Assembly: GCF_003046295.1 (NCBI RefSeq) | Contig: NZ_PZZN01000001.1 | Coordinates: 496,001-560,000 of the forward strand | From: Sphingomonas aerolata | Lineage (GTDB): Bacteria; Pseudomonadota; Alphaproteobacteria; Sphingomonadales; Sphingomonadaceae | Length of the DNA: 64,000 nt | Reading direction: 5' to 3' | Shown: piece after piece, positions 48,076 through 56,773 of the stretch | Numbering within the stretch: the first letter of the stretch is position 1 | Layout of the letters: the number at the start of each line of letters is the position of its first letter | Position numbers and translations under genes: made by a program | Notes under the pieces: generated by a model | The model's database searches: none | Told to the model about the DNA's origin: nothing | Seen by the model: the letters and a program-made list of their open reading frames with translations, nothing else

Positions 48076-48999
48076 TCAGCCGATCTGCCCGAAGCACCAG
48101 CGCAGCACCGATTTCTGCGCGTGGAGGCGGTTTTCGGCCTCCTGCCAGATCAGCGACTGCGGGCCGTCGATCACCTCGGGCGTGACCTCCTCGCCGCGAT
48201 GCGCAGGGAGGCAGTGGAGGAACTTCGCATTGGGCCGCGCGAGCGCCATCAGCGCGGCGTCGACCTGATAGGGGGCAAGGGCCTTCAGCTTGCTCTCGGC
48301 ATTGGCCTGCCCCATCGAGATCCAGGTGTCGGTGACGATGATGTCTGCACCTTCGACCGCCTCGCGCGGATCGGCGACGACGCGCGCGCGGCCCGAGGCG
48401 CGGACGATCGCCTCCTCTTCGGGCTGGAACCCCTGCGGGCAGGCGGCGACGACGTCGAACTGCATCAGCCCGGCGGCCTCGACGATCGAGGCGAGCACGT
48501 TGTTGCCATCGCCCAGCCACGCGACCTTTAGCCCGGGCAGCGCCTTGCCGCTTTCGATGATCGTCAGCAGGTCGGCCATGATCTGGCACGGATGCGACGC
48601 GTCGGTCAGCCCGTTGATGACGGGGACGCTGGCATGATGCGCCATCTCCTCGACCTTGGCATGATCGTCGGTGCGGATCATGATCGCGTCGACATAGCCC
48701 GACAGCACGCGCGCGGTGTCGGCGATCGATTCGCCGCGCCCGAGCTGCATGCTGCCGGCATCGGCGACGATCGACGTCCCACCGAGCTGGCGGATCGCCA
48801 TGTCGAAGCTGAACCGTGTACGCGTCGAGTTTTTTTCGAACACCATCGCCAGCGTGTGGCCGGCAAGCGGGGCGTCAGCATCCGTGCGGCCCTTGGGGAA
48901 GCCGGCGCGCGCGGCCTTGCGATCGAGCGCGTCGGCAAGCATCGCGGCGACGCCGTCGGGGCCGGCGTCGGTGAGATTCAGGAAATGGCGGTTGTTCAT
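48076..48999 (-). CDS. argF: Ornithine carbamoyltransferase
   Basis: A 307-aa arginine-biosynthesis enzyme making citrulline from ornithine and carbamoyl phosphate. The carbamoyl-phosphate site is [20 protein letters not shown], with [12 protein letters not shown] and the ornithine-binding [37 protein letters not shown] is also typical. It starts [13 protein letters not shown]. It follows argD on the same strand, but a 122-bp palindromic repeat fills most of the gap between them. Confidence 0.96.
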   Translation of the reverse strand: MNNRHFLNLTDAGPDGVAAMLADALDRKAARAGFPKGRTDADAPLAGHTLAMVFEKNSTRTRFSFDMAIRQLGGTSIVADAGSMQLGRGESIADTARVLSGYVDAIMIRTDDHAKVEEMAHHASVPVINGLTDASHPCQIMADLLTIIESGKALPGLKVAWLGDGNNVLASIVEAAGLMQFDVVAACPQGFQPEEEAIVRASGRARVVADPREAVEGADIIVTDTWISMGQANAESKLKALAPYQVDAALMALARPNAKFLHCLPAHRGEEVTPEVIDGPQSLIWQEAENRLHAQKSVLRWCFGQIG

Positions 49000-49021
49000 G
49001 GTAACGACCCCGTAAGAAGTT

Positions 49022-49143
49022 CCGTTCGTCCTGAGTAGGGGCTGAGCGAAGCCGAAGACCCATATCGAAGGACAGTGCCCCAAGCGGGCCAGTCCTTCGA
49101 TACGCCACTTCGACTTCGCTCAGTGGCTACTCAGGACGAACGG
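49022..49143. repeat. Palindromic repeat, family F (CTTCGACTTCGCTCAG type)
   Basis: Long imperfect inverted repeat: CCGTTCGTCCTGAGTAGGGG...CGAAGGAC on the left (49022-49073) and AGTCCTTCGATACGCC...CTCAGGACGAACGG on the right (49091-49143). Similar elements are frequent in sphingomonad genomes (recollection). It separates argD from argF. Confidence 0.87.
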
Positions 49144-49167
49144 GGTTTAGTGACCGCGCAAAGGCGC

Positions 49168-50358
49168 TCAATCGTCGGCGGCGGGCACATAAACGCGCGC
49201 GGCGGTCGACAGCTTGTCGATGCATTCGGCGATATGGCTCTCGTCGATCACCAGCGGCGGCAGGATGCGGATGACGTTCTCGCCCGCTGCGACCAGCAGC
49301 AGGTTGTGATGATCGCGTGCGAACGCGACGAACGCACGGCTGTCGCTTTTCAGCTTCAGCCCGAGCATCAGCCCGGTGCCGCGCACGCTGTCGAACAGGT
49401 GATCGTGATTGGGGATCATCTGTTCGAGGCCCTGGCGCAGCCGGTCGCCCATCGTGGCGACATGTTCGAGGAAGCCGTCCTCAAGGATCACGTCGAGCAC
49501 CGCTTCGCCCGCGGCCATCGCCAGCGGGTTGCCGCCATAGGTCGAGCCGTGCGTCCCCGCGACCATGCCCTTGGCCGCCTCCTCGGTCGCGAGGCACGCG
49601 CCGAGCGGGAAGCCGCCGCCGATCCCCTTGGCGACCGACATGATATCGGGGGTGATGCCGTAGAGGTCATGCGCGAACAGCTTGCCGGTCCGGCCATAGC
49701 CGCACTGGACCTCGTCGAGGACGAGCAGCAGCCCGTGCTCGTCGCAGGCCTTGCGCAGGCCCTGGAGGAATTCGGGGCTCGCCTGGCGGATACCGCCCTC
49801 GCCCTGGATCGGCTCGACCAGGAACCCTGCGGTGGTGTCGTCGATCAGCGCGAGCGCACCCTGGAGATCGTTGAACTTGGCATAAGCGAATCCGGGCAAC
49901 AGCGGTTCGAACCCGTCGCGCATCTTGGCCTGGTTGGTCGCAGAGATCGTGCCGAGCGTGCGGCCGTGGAACGCGGTGTCGAACGTGATCAGCGTATGAC
50001 GCTCTGGATTGCCGTTCGCGAAATGATAGCGGCGCGCGGTCTTGATCGCGCACTCGACCGCTTCCGCACCCGAATTGGTGAAGAACACGGTGTCGGCGAA
50101 CGTGTTGTCGACGAGCCGCTGCGCGAGATGCTCGCCCTGCGGTGAGCCGTACAGGTTCGACACGTGCATCAACGTCGCCGCCTGGTCGGCGATCGCCTTG
50201 GTCAGGTGCGGGTGGCCATGGCCGAGCGCGTTGACCGCGATGCCGCTGGCGAAGTCGAGATATTGCTGGCCGTCCTCACCGAACAGATAGGCGCCCTCGC
50301 CTCGGACCGGACGCACGCCACACCGCGGGTAGACGGGCATGAGCGGGGTGATGGTCAC
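49168..50358 (-). CDS. argD: Acetylornithine/succinyldiaminopimelate aminotransferase
   Basis: A 396-aa PLP-dependent class III aminotransferase. The sequence starts MTITPLMPVYPRCGVRPVRG. Motifs are YLDFASGIAVNALGHGHP, FFTNSGAEAVECAIKTAR, FHGRTLGTISAT and the PLP region LVLDEVQCGYGRTGKLFAHD followed by MSVAKGIGGGFPLGACLA, whose lysine is the Schiff-base residue. It acts in arginine biosynthesis upstream of ArgF and possibly in lysine biosynthesis. Confidence 0.95.
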   Translation of the reverse strand: MTITPLMPVYPRCGVRPVRGEGAYLFGEDGQQYLDFASGIAVNALGHGHPHLTKAIADQAATLMHVSNLYGSPQGEHLAQRLVDNTFADTVFFTNSGAEAVECAIKTARRYHFANGNPERHTLITFDTAFHGRTLGTISATNQAKMRDGFEPLLPGFAYAKFNDLQGALALIDDTTAGFLVEPIQGEGGIRQASPEFLQGLRKACDEHGLLLVLDEVQCGYGRTGKLFAHDLYGITPDIMSVAKGIGGGFPLGACLATEEAAKGMVAGTHGSTYGGNPLAMAAGEAVLDVILEDGFLEHVATMGDRLRQGLEQMIPNHDHLFDSVRGTGLMLGLKLKSDSRAFVAFARDHHNLLLVAAGENVIRILPPLVIDESHIAECIDKLSTAARVYVPAADD

Positions 50359-50441
50359 AGGCGCTTCCTCTTCGAAACGAGAAGGGCGGCCCGTGATGGA
50401 CCGCCCCGGAGGCGCCTAATACCGGTGACGGGGGATGGGCG

Positions 50442-51617
50442 TCAACCAGTCGGTGCGTCGTTGGTCAGGTCGGTCACCTCGATGCGCGGGCGGTTCGATC
50501 GGATGCGCATGCGCGTGTCCTTCCCGGACGCAACGTCATAGACAAGCGAATAGCGCTCGACGCGCGCCAGCCCGGGCGCACCCTGGGCAAGCGCGAGAGG
50601 ACGATAGACGCGTCCGGTGATCGACTGCTCGACCAGGTCCAGCCATTTGCCGCCCGCGTTCTCCGATTGCCGGACGACATCGACATCCCGGACAAGTCCC
50701 TCTGCGTCGATACGGAAGGCGACGTCGATCCATTGCGGCTCGTTATCGCCCGTCAGCGTGACGATCGTCGACTGGTTCTGCCTCGCTTTGGGAAGGTCGA
50801 TCGGTGGCGCATAGACCAAGGTCGCGACGGTCGACCGCGTCCTCTGCGGCAGGCTTGCGACCTCGGCCTTCGCAGCCGCCAGCGCCTCGGGCCCAGAAGC
50901 AAAGCGCTGTTCCAGTGTTGCCGCCACCTCGCGAAACGGCGCCAGCGCCGGATCGTCGGTCCGCGTGATGCGCGCGATCGCCGACCGCGCACGCGGTGCG
51001 TAACCGCGTTCGACGCTCGCGAGCGCGGCATAGACCGCCGCGATCCTCAGCAGCGCATGCCCCTCGACCGTCTTCTGTCCCGTCGCTGCGGCCTCCCTAG
51101 CGACGCGATTGAAGATGCCCCGCGCGGCATCGAAGCGGAGGTCCCGCACCATCGCGTCACCGACCAGCAGGCGCTGCATCAGGACACGCTCATCCTTTGC
51201 CCCGAACCCGTCCTTCAGGATGTCGAGCGTATCGATCGACATGATACGGGCGGTGTCGACCTGTCCGTTGAGGCTGGCCAGCCGGCCGCTTGCACGGACC
51301 AGATCCGACACGTCGACCGGCAGCGCCTTCGCATAACCCCCGTTGCGCTTGCGCGCCTTGGACAGGGTTCTGCGCGATGCGACATAGTCGCCGGCAAGAA
51401 ACTGGCTCTCGGCATGGGCGAGGGACGCGTCAATCTCGTCCTTGGGCGAACAGGCGCGTGCGATGCAGTCCGCAAGTGCCTTTGCCGTATTCGACGTGCG
51501 GGGTGCGACCACGACGATCGTCTTGTCGCCCGCCAGGTTTGGCGCCGGATCGGGTGGAGGCGCGGCGGCCGCGACGGCTTGCAACAACGCAATGGCCAAT
51601 AGGGGCATCCGACGCAC
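50442..51617 (-). CDS. Exported protein with TPR-like helices and TonB-like C-terminal domain
   Basis: A 391-aa protein. GTG start with signal peptide MRRMPLLAIALLQAVAAAAP; an ATG nine bases on has a better GGGAG site but loses both arginines. The middle (about residues 45-270) is helical and Ala-rich with TPR-like spacing. The C-terminal part, EPQWIDVAFRIDAEGLVRDV then RVYRPLALAQG, resembles the TonB/energy-transducer C-terminal fold, but there is no membrane anchor or Pro-rich spacer. Its role is unknown; it is probably periplasmic. It lies between argD and parE on the same strand with gaps near 85 bp. Confidence 0.72.
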   Translation of the reverse strand: MRRMPLLAIALLQAVAAAAPPPDPAPNLAGDKTIVVVAPRTSNTAKALADCIARACSPKDEIDASLAHAESQFLAGDYVASRRTLSKARKRNGGYAKALPVDVSDLVRASGRLASLNGQVDTARIMSIDTLDILKDGFGAKDERVLMQRLLVGDAMVRDLRFDAARGIFNRVAREAAATGQKTVEGHALLRIAAVYAALASVERGYAPRARSAIARITRTDDPALAPFREVAATLEQRFASGPEALAAAKAEVASLPQRTRSTVATLVYAPPIDLPKARQNQSTIVTLTGDNEPQWIDVAFRIDAEGLVRDVDVVRQSENAGGKWLDLVEQSITGRVYRPLALAQGAPGLARVERYSLVYDVASGKDTRMRIRSNRPRIEVTDLTNDAPTG

Positions 51618-51703
51618 TCCCGCCTACCGAGGACTGCGAACGATATTGGTATCGGCGCCCACGTCAACCGCCGCCTGCCGGAGGCCGATCCGTTACGGAC
51701 CAG

Positions 51704-53707
51704 TCAAGCGTCGATCGCTTCCTCGTCGAGCCGTCCGGCATTTTCCTGGATGAAGGCAAAGCGGTGCGCGGGGTTGTTGCCCATCAGGCGGTTGACCAGG
51801 TCCTTCACCCCTGCCCGCTCCTCATATTCCTGCGGCAGGGTGATGCGCAGCATGCCGCGGGTGGCGGGGTCCATCGTCGTCTCGCGGAGCTGGCCGGGGT
51901 TCATCTCGCCAAGCCCTTTGAAGCGGCCGACATCGACCTTCTTGCCCTTGAACACCGTGCGTTCGAGTTCGGCGCGGTGTGCGTCGTCGCGCGCATAGAC
52001 GCTCTTGGTGCCGACGGTCAGGCGGTAGAGCGGCGGCTGCGCGAGATAGAGATGCCCGCGACGGACGATGTCGGGCATTTCCTGGAAGAAGAACGTCATC
52101 AGCAGCGTCGCGATATGCGCGCCGTCGACGTCGGCGTCGGTCATGATGACGACCCGTTCGTAGCGCAGATTGTCCGCGACACAGTCCTTCCGCGTGCCGC
52201 ACCCGAGCGCCAGCGTCAGGTCCGCGATTTCCTGGTTCGCGAAGATCTTCGCACTGGTCGCGGACGCGACGTTCAGGATCTTGCCGCGGATCGGCAGGAT
52301 CGCCTGCGTCTTGCGATCGCGCGCCTGCTTCGCCGAGCCGCCAGCGGAATCGCCCTCGACGATGAACAGCTCGGTGCCCTCGGGCGAGTTGGCGGAACAG
52401 TCGGTCAGCTTGCCGGGCAGCCGCAATTTGCGGGCGGACGTCGCGGTCTTGCGCTTGACGTCGCGTTCCTGCTTGCGGCGCAGGCGCTCGTCCATCCGCT
52501 CGAGCACATAGTTCAGCAGTGCCTTGCCGCGGTCCATATTGTGGCTGAGGAAATGGTCGAAATGGTCGCGCACCGCCTTCTCGACGAGGCCCGCGGCCTC
52601 GGGGCTGGTCAGGCGGTCCTTGGTCTGGCTCTGGAACTGCGGTTCGCGGATGAACACCGACAGCATCAGCTCGCTGCCGATCATCACGTCGTCCGCGCTG
52701 ATATCCTTGGTCTTCTTGTTGCCGACCAGATCGCCGAACGCGCGCAGGCCGCGCACCAGCGCCTGGCGCAGGCCCTGTTCGTGCGTGCCGCCATCAGGGG
52801 TCGGGATGGTGTTGCAATACCAGCTGTACGAGCCGTCGCTCCACAGCGGCCAGGCGATCGCCCATTCGACGCGCCCTTGCGTCTCGCCCTGCGCGCTCGG
52901 GAAATCCTGCGAGCCGGAGAAGAAGTCGGCGGTCGCGCATTCGCGGCCCGCGACCTGGTCGCGCAGATGGTCGGCGAGCCCGCCGGGGAACTGGAACACC
53001 GCCTGCGCGGGCGTATCGTCGCTGATCAGTTCGGGCGCGCAGTGCCAGCGAATCTCGACGCCCGCGAACAGATAGGCCTTGGACCGGACGAGCTTGTGCA
53101 GCCGCTGCGGCTTGAAGTTGAGCTCGTTGCCGAAGATCTCGGTGTCGGGGGTGAAGGCGACGCTGGTGCCGCGGCGGTTGGGGGTGGTCCCGAGCCGCTC
53201 GATCGGGCCGAGCGTCTGCCCCTTGGCGAAGCGCTGGCGATAAAGCTGGCGGTCGCGCGCGACCTCGACGACGGTGTCGGACGACAGCGCGTTGACGACG
53301 CTGATGCCGACGCCGTGCAGACCGCCCGAGGTCGCATAGGCCTTGCCCGCGAACTTGCCGCCCGAATGCAGCGTCGAAAGGATCACCTCGAGCGCGGACT
53401 TGTCGGGGAATTTGGGATGCGGATCGACCGGGATCCCGCGGCCATTGTCGACGATCGTCAGCCGGTTGCCGGGCTCGAGCGTGACCTCGATCCGCGTCGC
53501 GTGACCTGCGACCGCCTCGTCCATCGCATTGTCGAGCACTTCGGCGGCGAGGTGGTGCAGCGCGCGCTCGTCGGTGCCGCCGACATACATGCCCGGGCGG
53601 CGGCGGACGGGTTCGAGCCCCTCGAGCACCTCGATCGAGGACGCGTCATAGGTCGGGGCGGTCTTGGACTGGGTCGTGAACAGGCCTTCGGGCAGGTCTT
53701 CTGGCAT
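51704..53707 (-). CDS. parE: DNA topoisomerase IV subunit B
   Basis: A 667-aa ATPase subunit of topoisomerase IV, which unlinks daughter chromosomes. The GHKL ATPase motifs are VLDNAMDEAV, IVDNGRGIPVDPHPKF and TSGGLHGVGISVVNALS. The TOPRIM domain has LFIVEGDSAGGSAKQARD and VIMTDADVDGAHIATLLM. The C-terminal part FKGLGEMNPGQLRETTMDPA is typical. The start MPEDLPEGLFTTQSKTAPTY precedes the conserved SIEVLEGLEPVRRRPGMYVG. It is divergent from the outer-membrane protein gene. Confidence 0.97.
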   Translation of the reverse strand: MPEDLPEGLFTTQSKTAPTYDASSIEVLEGLEPVRRRPGMYVGGTDERALHHLAAEVLDNAMDEAVAGHATRIEVTLEPGNRLTIVDNGRGIPVDPHPKFPDKSALEVILSTLHSGGKFAGKAYATSGGLHGVGISVVNALSSDTVVEVARDRQLYRQRFAKGQTLGPIERLGTTPNRRGTSVAFTPDTEIFGNELNFKPQRLHKLVRSKAYLFAGVEIRWHCAPELISDDTPAQAVFQFPGGLADHLRDQVAGRECATADFFSGSQDFPSAQGETQGRVEWAIAWPLWSDGSYSWYCNTIPTPDGGTHEQGLRQALVRGLRAFGDLVGNKKTKDISADDVMIGSELMLSVFIREPQFQSQTKDRLTSPEAAGLVEKAVRDHFDHFLSHNMDRGKALLNYVLERMDERLRRKQERDVKRKTATSARKLRLPGKLTDCSANSPEGTELFIVEGDSAGGSAKQARDRKTQAILPIRGKILNVASATSAKIFANQEIADLTLALGCGTRKDCVADNLRYERVVIMTDADVDGAHIATLLMTFFFQEMPDIVRRGHLYLAQPPLYRLTVGTKSVYARDDAHRAELERTVFKGKKVDVGRFKGLGEMNPGQLRETTMDPATRGMLRITLPQEYEERAGVKDLVNRLMGNNPAHRFAFIQENAGRLDEEAIDA

Positions 53708-53783
53708 GACGTGGTATATGGCTTAGCCAGCGATCCGTGCAAGCGCGCAACCGCTGTTGCGGAAAAGCCACAACATGAACTTT

Positions 53784-53816
53784 CCGTCATGTTTTCGTCA
53801 TGTTCGCGGATATATT
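53784..53816 (+). promoter_or_regulatory. PHO-box-like promoter upstream of the outer-membrane protein gene
   Basis: CCGTCAT (53784-53790) and TCGTCAT (53795-53801) are 7-bp direct repeats separated by four bases, the arrangement of the PhoB-binding PHO box (CTGTCAT-N4-CTGTCAT). TATATT follows after 9 bases, at 53811-53816, the position of the -10 box in PhoB-activated promoters, where the PHO box replaces the -35. The downstream gene starts 54 bp later. Confidence 0.6.
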
Positions 53817-53869
53817 GGCGGGACGCTCCGTTTCTTGGTTGTCTTAGATCAATCATATCCGGAGCTTAC

Positions 53870-54721
53870 ATGCGTACATCCCTCTATGCCGGCCTCGCTG
53901 GCGCGGTCATTCTCGGTCTCACGGCATCGCCGGCATTCGCGCAGGAGACCACCGAGGACGCACCGTTCAACGGTCTCTATGTCGGCGCAGCGGGTGGTTA
54001 TGACGTGCAGCCAAACGATGCAGGATCGTCGATCCTGTTCGATCGCAATCTCGACGGGCGGTTCGGGGATGCGGTGACGACGGCAGCCGGCGCCAACGCG
54101 TTCAGCAGCGGGTTCTGCAACGGCGCGACGACCGCGACGACGCTGACCGGTGGCCGCGGCTGCCGCAAGGACAAGGACGGCGCCGCTTATTATGGCCGCG
54201 TCGGCATGGATACGCAGCGCGGCAACATCGTCGTCGGCGTGGTCGGCGAATTCGGCAAGAGCGAGATCACCGACAGCGTCACCGCCTTCTCGACGACGCC
54301 CGCCAGCTACGTGATGACGCGCAGCGTCGACTGGGAAGCCTCGATCCGCGGCCGTGCGGGCTATGCGGTCAACACCACGCTGTTCTACGGCACGTTCGGT
54401 GCGGGCTATGCCAAGATCGACCGGGATTTCTACAGCACCAACACCGGCAACGCCTATCAGCAGAGCGGCAAGCGCCAGCAGTTCGGCATCCTCGGCGGCG
54501 GCGGTATCGAGCAGAAGGTCACGCCGAACATCTCGGTCGGCATGGAATATATGTTCCATCAGTATCAGGACGACGATTTCCGCGTCCGCGTGACGCAGGG
54601 CACGCAGCCGGCGACGAACCCGTTCGTGCTGGCGCCGAACACGACCGGCACGGACTTCCGTCGCAGCGACGACAAGTTCCGCTGGCACAGCCTGCGCGCG
54701 ACGGCGGCATTCCGGTTCTAA
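53870..54721 (+). CDS. Outer-membrane beta-barrel protein
   Basis: A 283-aa porin-like OMP_b-brl protein. The signal peptide MRTSLYAGLAGAVILGLTA ends near PAFAQ. The mature part starts FNGLYVGAAGGYDVQ and consists of alternating strands with Gly/Tyr/Phe turns (YGRVGMDTQRGNIVVGVVGE, GYAVNTTLFYGTFGAGYAKI, NISVGMEYMFHQYQDDDF), ending in a C-terminal phenylalanine (ATAAFRF) as required for BAM insertion. Two cysteines (GFCNG, RGCRK) lie in one loop. It has a GGAG ribosome site, and a PHO-box-like element lies upstream. Confidence 0.9.
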   Translation: MRTSLYAGLAGAVILGLTASPAFAQETTEDAPFNGLYVGAAGGYDVQPNDAGSSILFDRNLDGRFGDAVTTAAGANAFSSGFCNGATTATTLTGGRGCRKDKDGAAYYGRVGMDTQRGNIVVGVVGEFGKSEITDSVTAFSTTPASYVMTRSVDWEASIRGRAGYAVNTTLFYGTFGAGYAKIDRDFYSTNTGNAYQQSGKRQQFGILGGGGIEQKVTPNISVGMEYMFHQYQDDDFRVRVTQGTQPATNPFVLAPNTTGTDFRRSDDKFRWHSLRATAAFRF

Positions 54722-54828
54722 GCGCAGGGTGGTGTGACGCCGAACGGCGTCACGCCACCCGAGCTCGGCCGGCGTCGCACCAGCGACGTCCGACGACGCG
54801 GCTTCGCCGCGGCGCGGCTGAGGACTGA

Positions 54829-54865
54829 GGGCCGCTTCCCGACACGGGAGGCGGCCCTTTTTTTC
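54829..54865 (+). terminator. Rho-independent terminator downstream of the outer-membrane protein gene
   Basis: GGGCCGCTTCCC and GGGAGGCGGCCC pair around GACAC, followed by seven T. It is 107 bp after the stop; a smaller hairpin (GTGACGCC GAAC GGCGTCAC, 54733-54752) lies in between. Confidence 0.85.
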
Positions 54866-54888
54866 GTGGATATGGTTTCCCCAAGGAA

Positions 54889-54991
54889 CCACCCCGGCGA
54901 AGGCCGGGGCCCAGTTGGGGACAGAGGCAATTACGCGTTGCCCGCCGTTACCACGGCCTTCCCAACTGGGCCCCGGCCTCCGCCGGGGTGG
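54889..54991. repeat. Palindromic repeat, family C
   Basis: Arms of 31 bp (54889-54919, beginning CCACCCCGGCGAAGGCCGGG, and 54961-54991) pair with one mismatch. With the preceding terminator it accounts for most of the 339-bp gap before gcrA; nothing else is seen there. Confidence 0.88.
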
Positions 54992-55060
54992 TGCTGGGGA
55001 TTGGCTACGCGACAGGCATACATCCGAGGCACGGAGAGCGGAAACGCCCCCCCCCAAACC

Positions 55061-55828
55061 TCAGCGTGCGCGCGGGCCGCCGAAGGGGAGTGGCGGCGTC
55101 GGGCGGCGGTCGCGGCGGGGCAGCTGGGCCTGATAGGCGTGACCGCAATGCGCGACGCAGTAGGGGAAGCCCGGGTTCACCTTGTCGCCACAAAAGTGAA
55201 AATCGGGCTCGCCGGGATGGCCGAGCGGCCATTTGCAGATGCGGTCGTTGAGCTCCAGCAGGCTCGTCTTGTCCGCCATTTCGGGCGAAGGCTTGGCGGG
55301 GACGAGACGCCGCGGCGGGGCGGGCGTGCTCGGCGGCTGCTGCTCGCCAGGCGCCTGGCGGAGAAAACCGCCGGGTCCGATCGAGCGCAGGATCGGCTGC
55401 GGTGCGCGGACCGGTGCGGCGGCGGGTTCGACCGCGTCGTCGTCCTCATCCTCGTCCTCGTCGGCGTCCTCATCCGCATCGGCGGCGACGGGTGCCGTTC
55501 GCGGCGCCGGCTCGGGTGCGGCGGCAACGGGAGCGGGTTCAGGCGCCGGAGCCGGCGCTGCGGCGACAGGTTCGGCGGCGACCGCGGGCGGCGTGTCGAC
55601 GACGGGCGACTCGGCCGGCCTGGCCTCGACCGCCTTCGCTTCTGCGTTCTTCGCGTCGGGATCGTTGGGCTTCACCGGCGACGGGCGCGCCTGAAGCTCA
55701 AGGCGGTGCGCCTTGCCGATCACGGCGTTGCGGCTGACGCCACCCAGCGCTTCGGCGATCTGGCTGGCGGTCTGGCCGGCTTCCCACATCGTCTTGAGCG
55801 TCTCGATACGCTCGTCGGTCCAGGACAT
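55061..55828 (-). CDS. gcrA: Cell-cycle regulator GcrA
   Basis: A 255-aa transcription regulator that binds sigma70 and methylated GANTC sites in alphaproteobacteria. The N-terminal DNA-binding region MSWTDERIETLKTMWEAGQT then SRNAVIGKAHRLEL is highly diagnostic. The C-terminal sigma-interacting domain is at ELNDRICKWPLGHPGEPDFH and FPYCVAHCGHAYQ. Between them lies an unusually long linker rich in Ala, Pro and acidic residues (DADEDADEDEDEDDDAVEP), making the protein longer than the about 170-aa Caulobacter version. It has an AGGAA site. It is divergent from the ABC permease gene. Confidence 0.95.
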   Translation of the reverse strand: MSWTDERIETLKTMWEAGQTASQIAEALGGVSRNAVIGKAHRLELQARPSPVKPNDPDAKNAEAKAVEARPAESPVVDTPPAVAAEPVAAAPAPAPEPAPVAAAPEPAPRTAPVAADADEDADEDEDEDDDAVEPAAAPVRAPQPILRSIGPGGFLRQAPGEQQPPSTPAPPRRLVPAKPSPEMADKTSLLELNDRICKWPLGHPGEPDFHFCGDKVNPGFPYCVAHCGHAYQAQLPRRDRRPTPPLPFGGPRAR

Positions 55829-55914
55829 GTTCGTTCCTCAGTCTTCGGGTCGGCCGGTATAGTCTTCGTCAACCGGGTTGCGGGCGACAGCGGCAGCGAT
55901 TACCCGCAACCCCC

Positions 55915-56769
55915 ATGAGCAGCCAGCCCCCAATCGGTGAAATCCAGTCGGCGGTGCAATCCGCCCCCGGCGTTCCCGTCATTCGCAACGTGAACTGGGA
56001 GGGACTTCGTACCCTCTATATCAAGGAGGTGCGCCGGTTCTTCAAGGTCCAGCTGCAGACGGTGTGGGCACCGGCGATGACGACATTGCTGTTCCTGATC
56101 GTTTTCACCATCGCGACGGGCGCCAAACGCCCCGTGCTGGTCGGCGGCGAGACCGTGATGTTCGCCGATTTCATCGCCCCCGGGCTGATCATCAGCCAGG
56201 GCATGATGGGGCCCGCCTTCGCCAATGCGAGCTTCTCGCTGCTGGTCGGCAAGATGCAGGGCACGATCGTCGACTATCTTCAGCCGCCGCTGTCCACCGC
56301 CGAGCTGCTCGCAGCGCTGGTCGGCGGTGCGGTGACGCGTGCGGTGCTGGTCGGGTGCGTCGTCTGGGCGGCGATGGCGCTGTATCCGGGCGTCCACGTC
56401 ACGCCGCATGCCCCGCTCGCAATCCTGTGGTTCGGCCTGCTCGGCGCGACCTTCCTCGCGCTGCTCGGCGTGCTGACGTCGATCTGGGCGGACAAGTTCG
56501 ACCATGCCGCCGCGGTGACCAACTTCGTCGTCGCGCCGCTGTCGCTGCTGTCGGGCACCTTCTATTCGGTCGACACGCTGGCGCCCGCGTTCCGCGCGTT
56601 CAGCCACGTCAATCCGTTCTTCTACATCATCTCGGGCTTTCGCTACGGCTTTCTGGGCGTTGCCGATTCGCCGGTGCTCGTCGGCGGCCTCGTCATCCTG
56701 GCGATCGACGTCGCGCTCGCCACCCTGTGCTACATGCTGCTGAAAAGCGGCTGGAAACTGAAGAACTAG
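55915..56769 (+). CDS. ABC-2 type transporter permease
   Basis: A 284-aa permease with six predicted membrane segments and the ABC-2 family pattern: [20 protein letters not shown], then [20 protein letters not shown] and [20 protein letters not shown] followed by [20 protein letters not shown], which matches the NodJ/export-permease signature. Such permeases need an ATPase partner, but none is encoded next to it. The substrate is unknown. fhs follows after 4 bp, so the two are probably co-transcribed. Confidence 0.9.
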   Translation: MSSQPPIGEIQSAVQSAPGVPVIRNVNWEGLRTLYIKEVRRFFKVQLQTVWAPAMTTLLFLIVFTIATGAKRPVLVGGETVMFADFIAPGLIISQGMMGPAFANASFSLLVGKMQGTIVDYLQPPLSTAELLAALVGGAVTRAVLVGCVVWAAMALYPGVHVTPHAPLAILWFGLLGATFLALLGVLTSIWADKFDHAAAVTNFVVAPLSLLSGTFYSVDTLAPAFRAFSHVNPFFYIISGFRYGFLGVADSPVLVGGLVILAIDVALATLCYMLLKSGWKLKN

Positions 56770-56773
56770 GCTC

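Noticed and set aside
51290..54721. Very long plus-strand open frame (1143 codons) antisense to parE and running into the outer-membrane protein gene
   Set aside because: The part over parE is Arg/His/Asp-rich mirror sequence without family motifs, explained by the high GC of parE. Only the last 283 codons, after a ribosome site and signal peptide, are a real gene.
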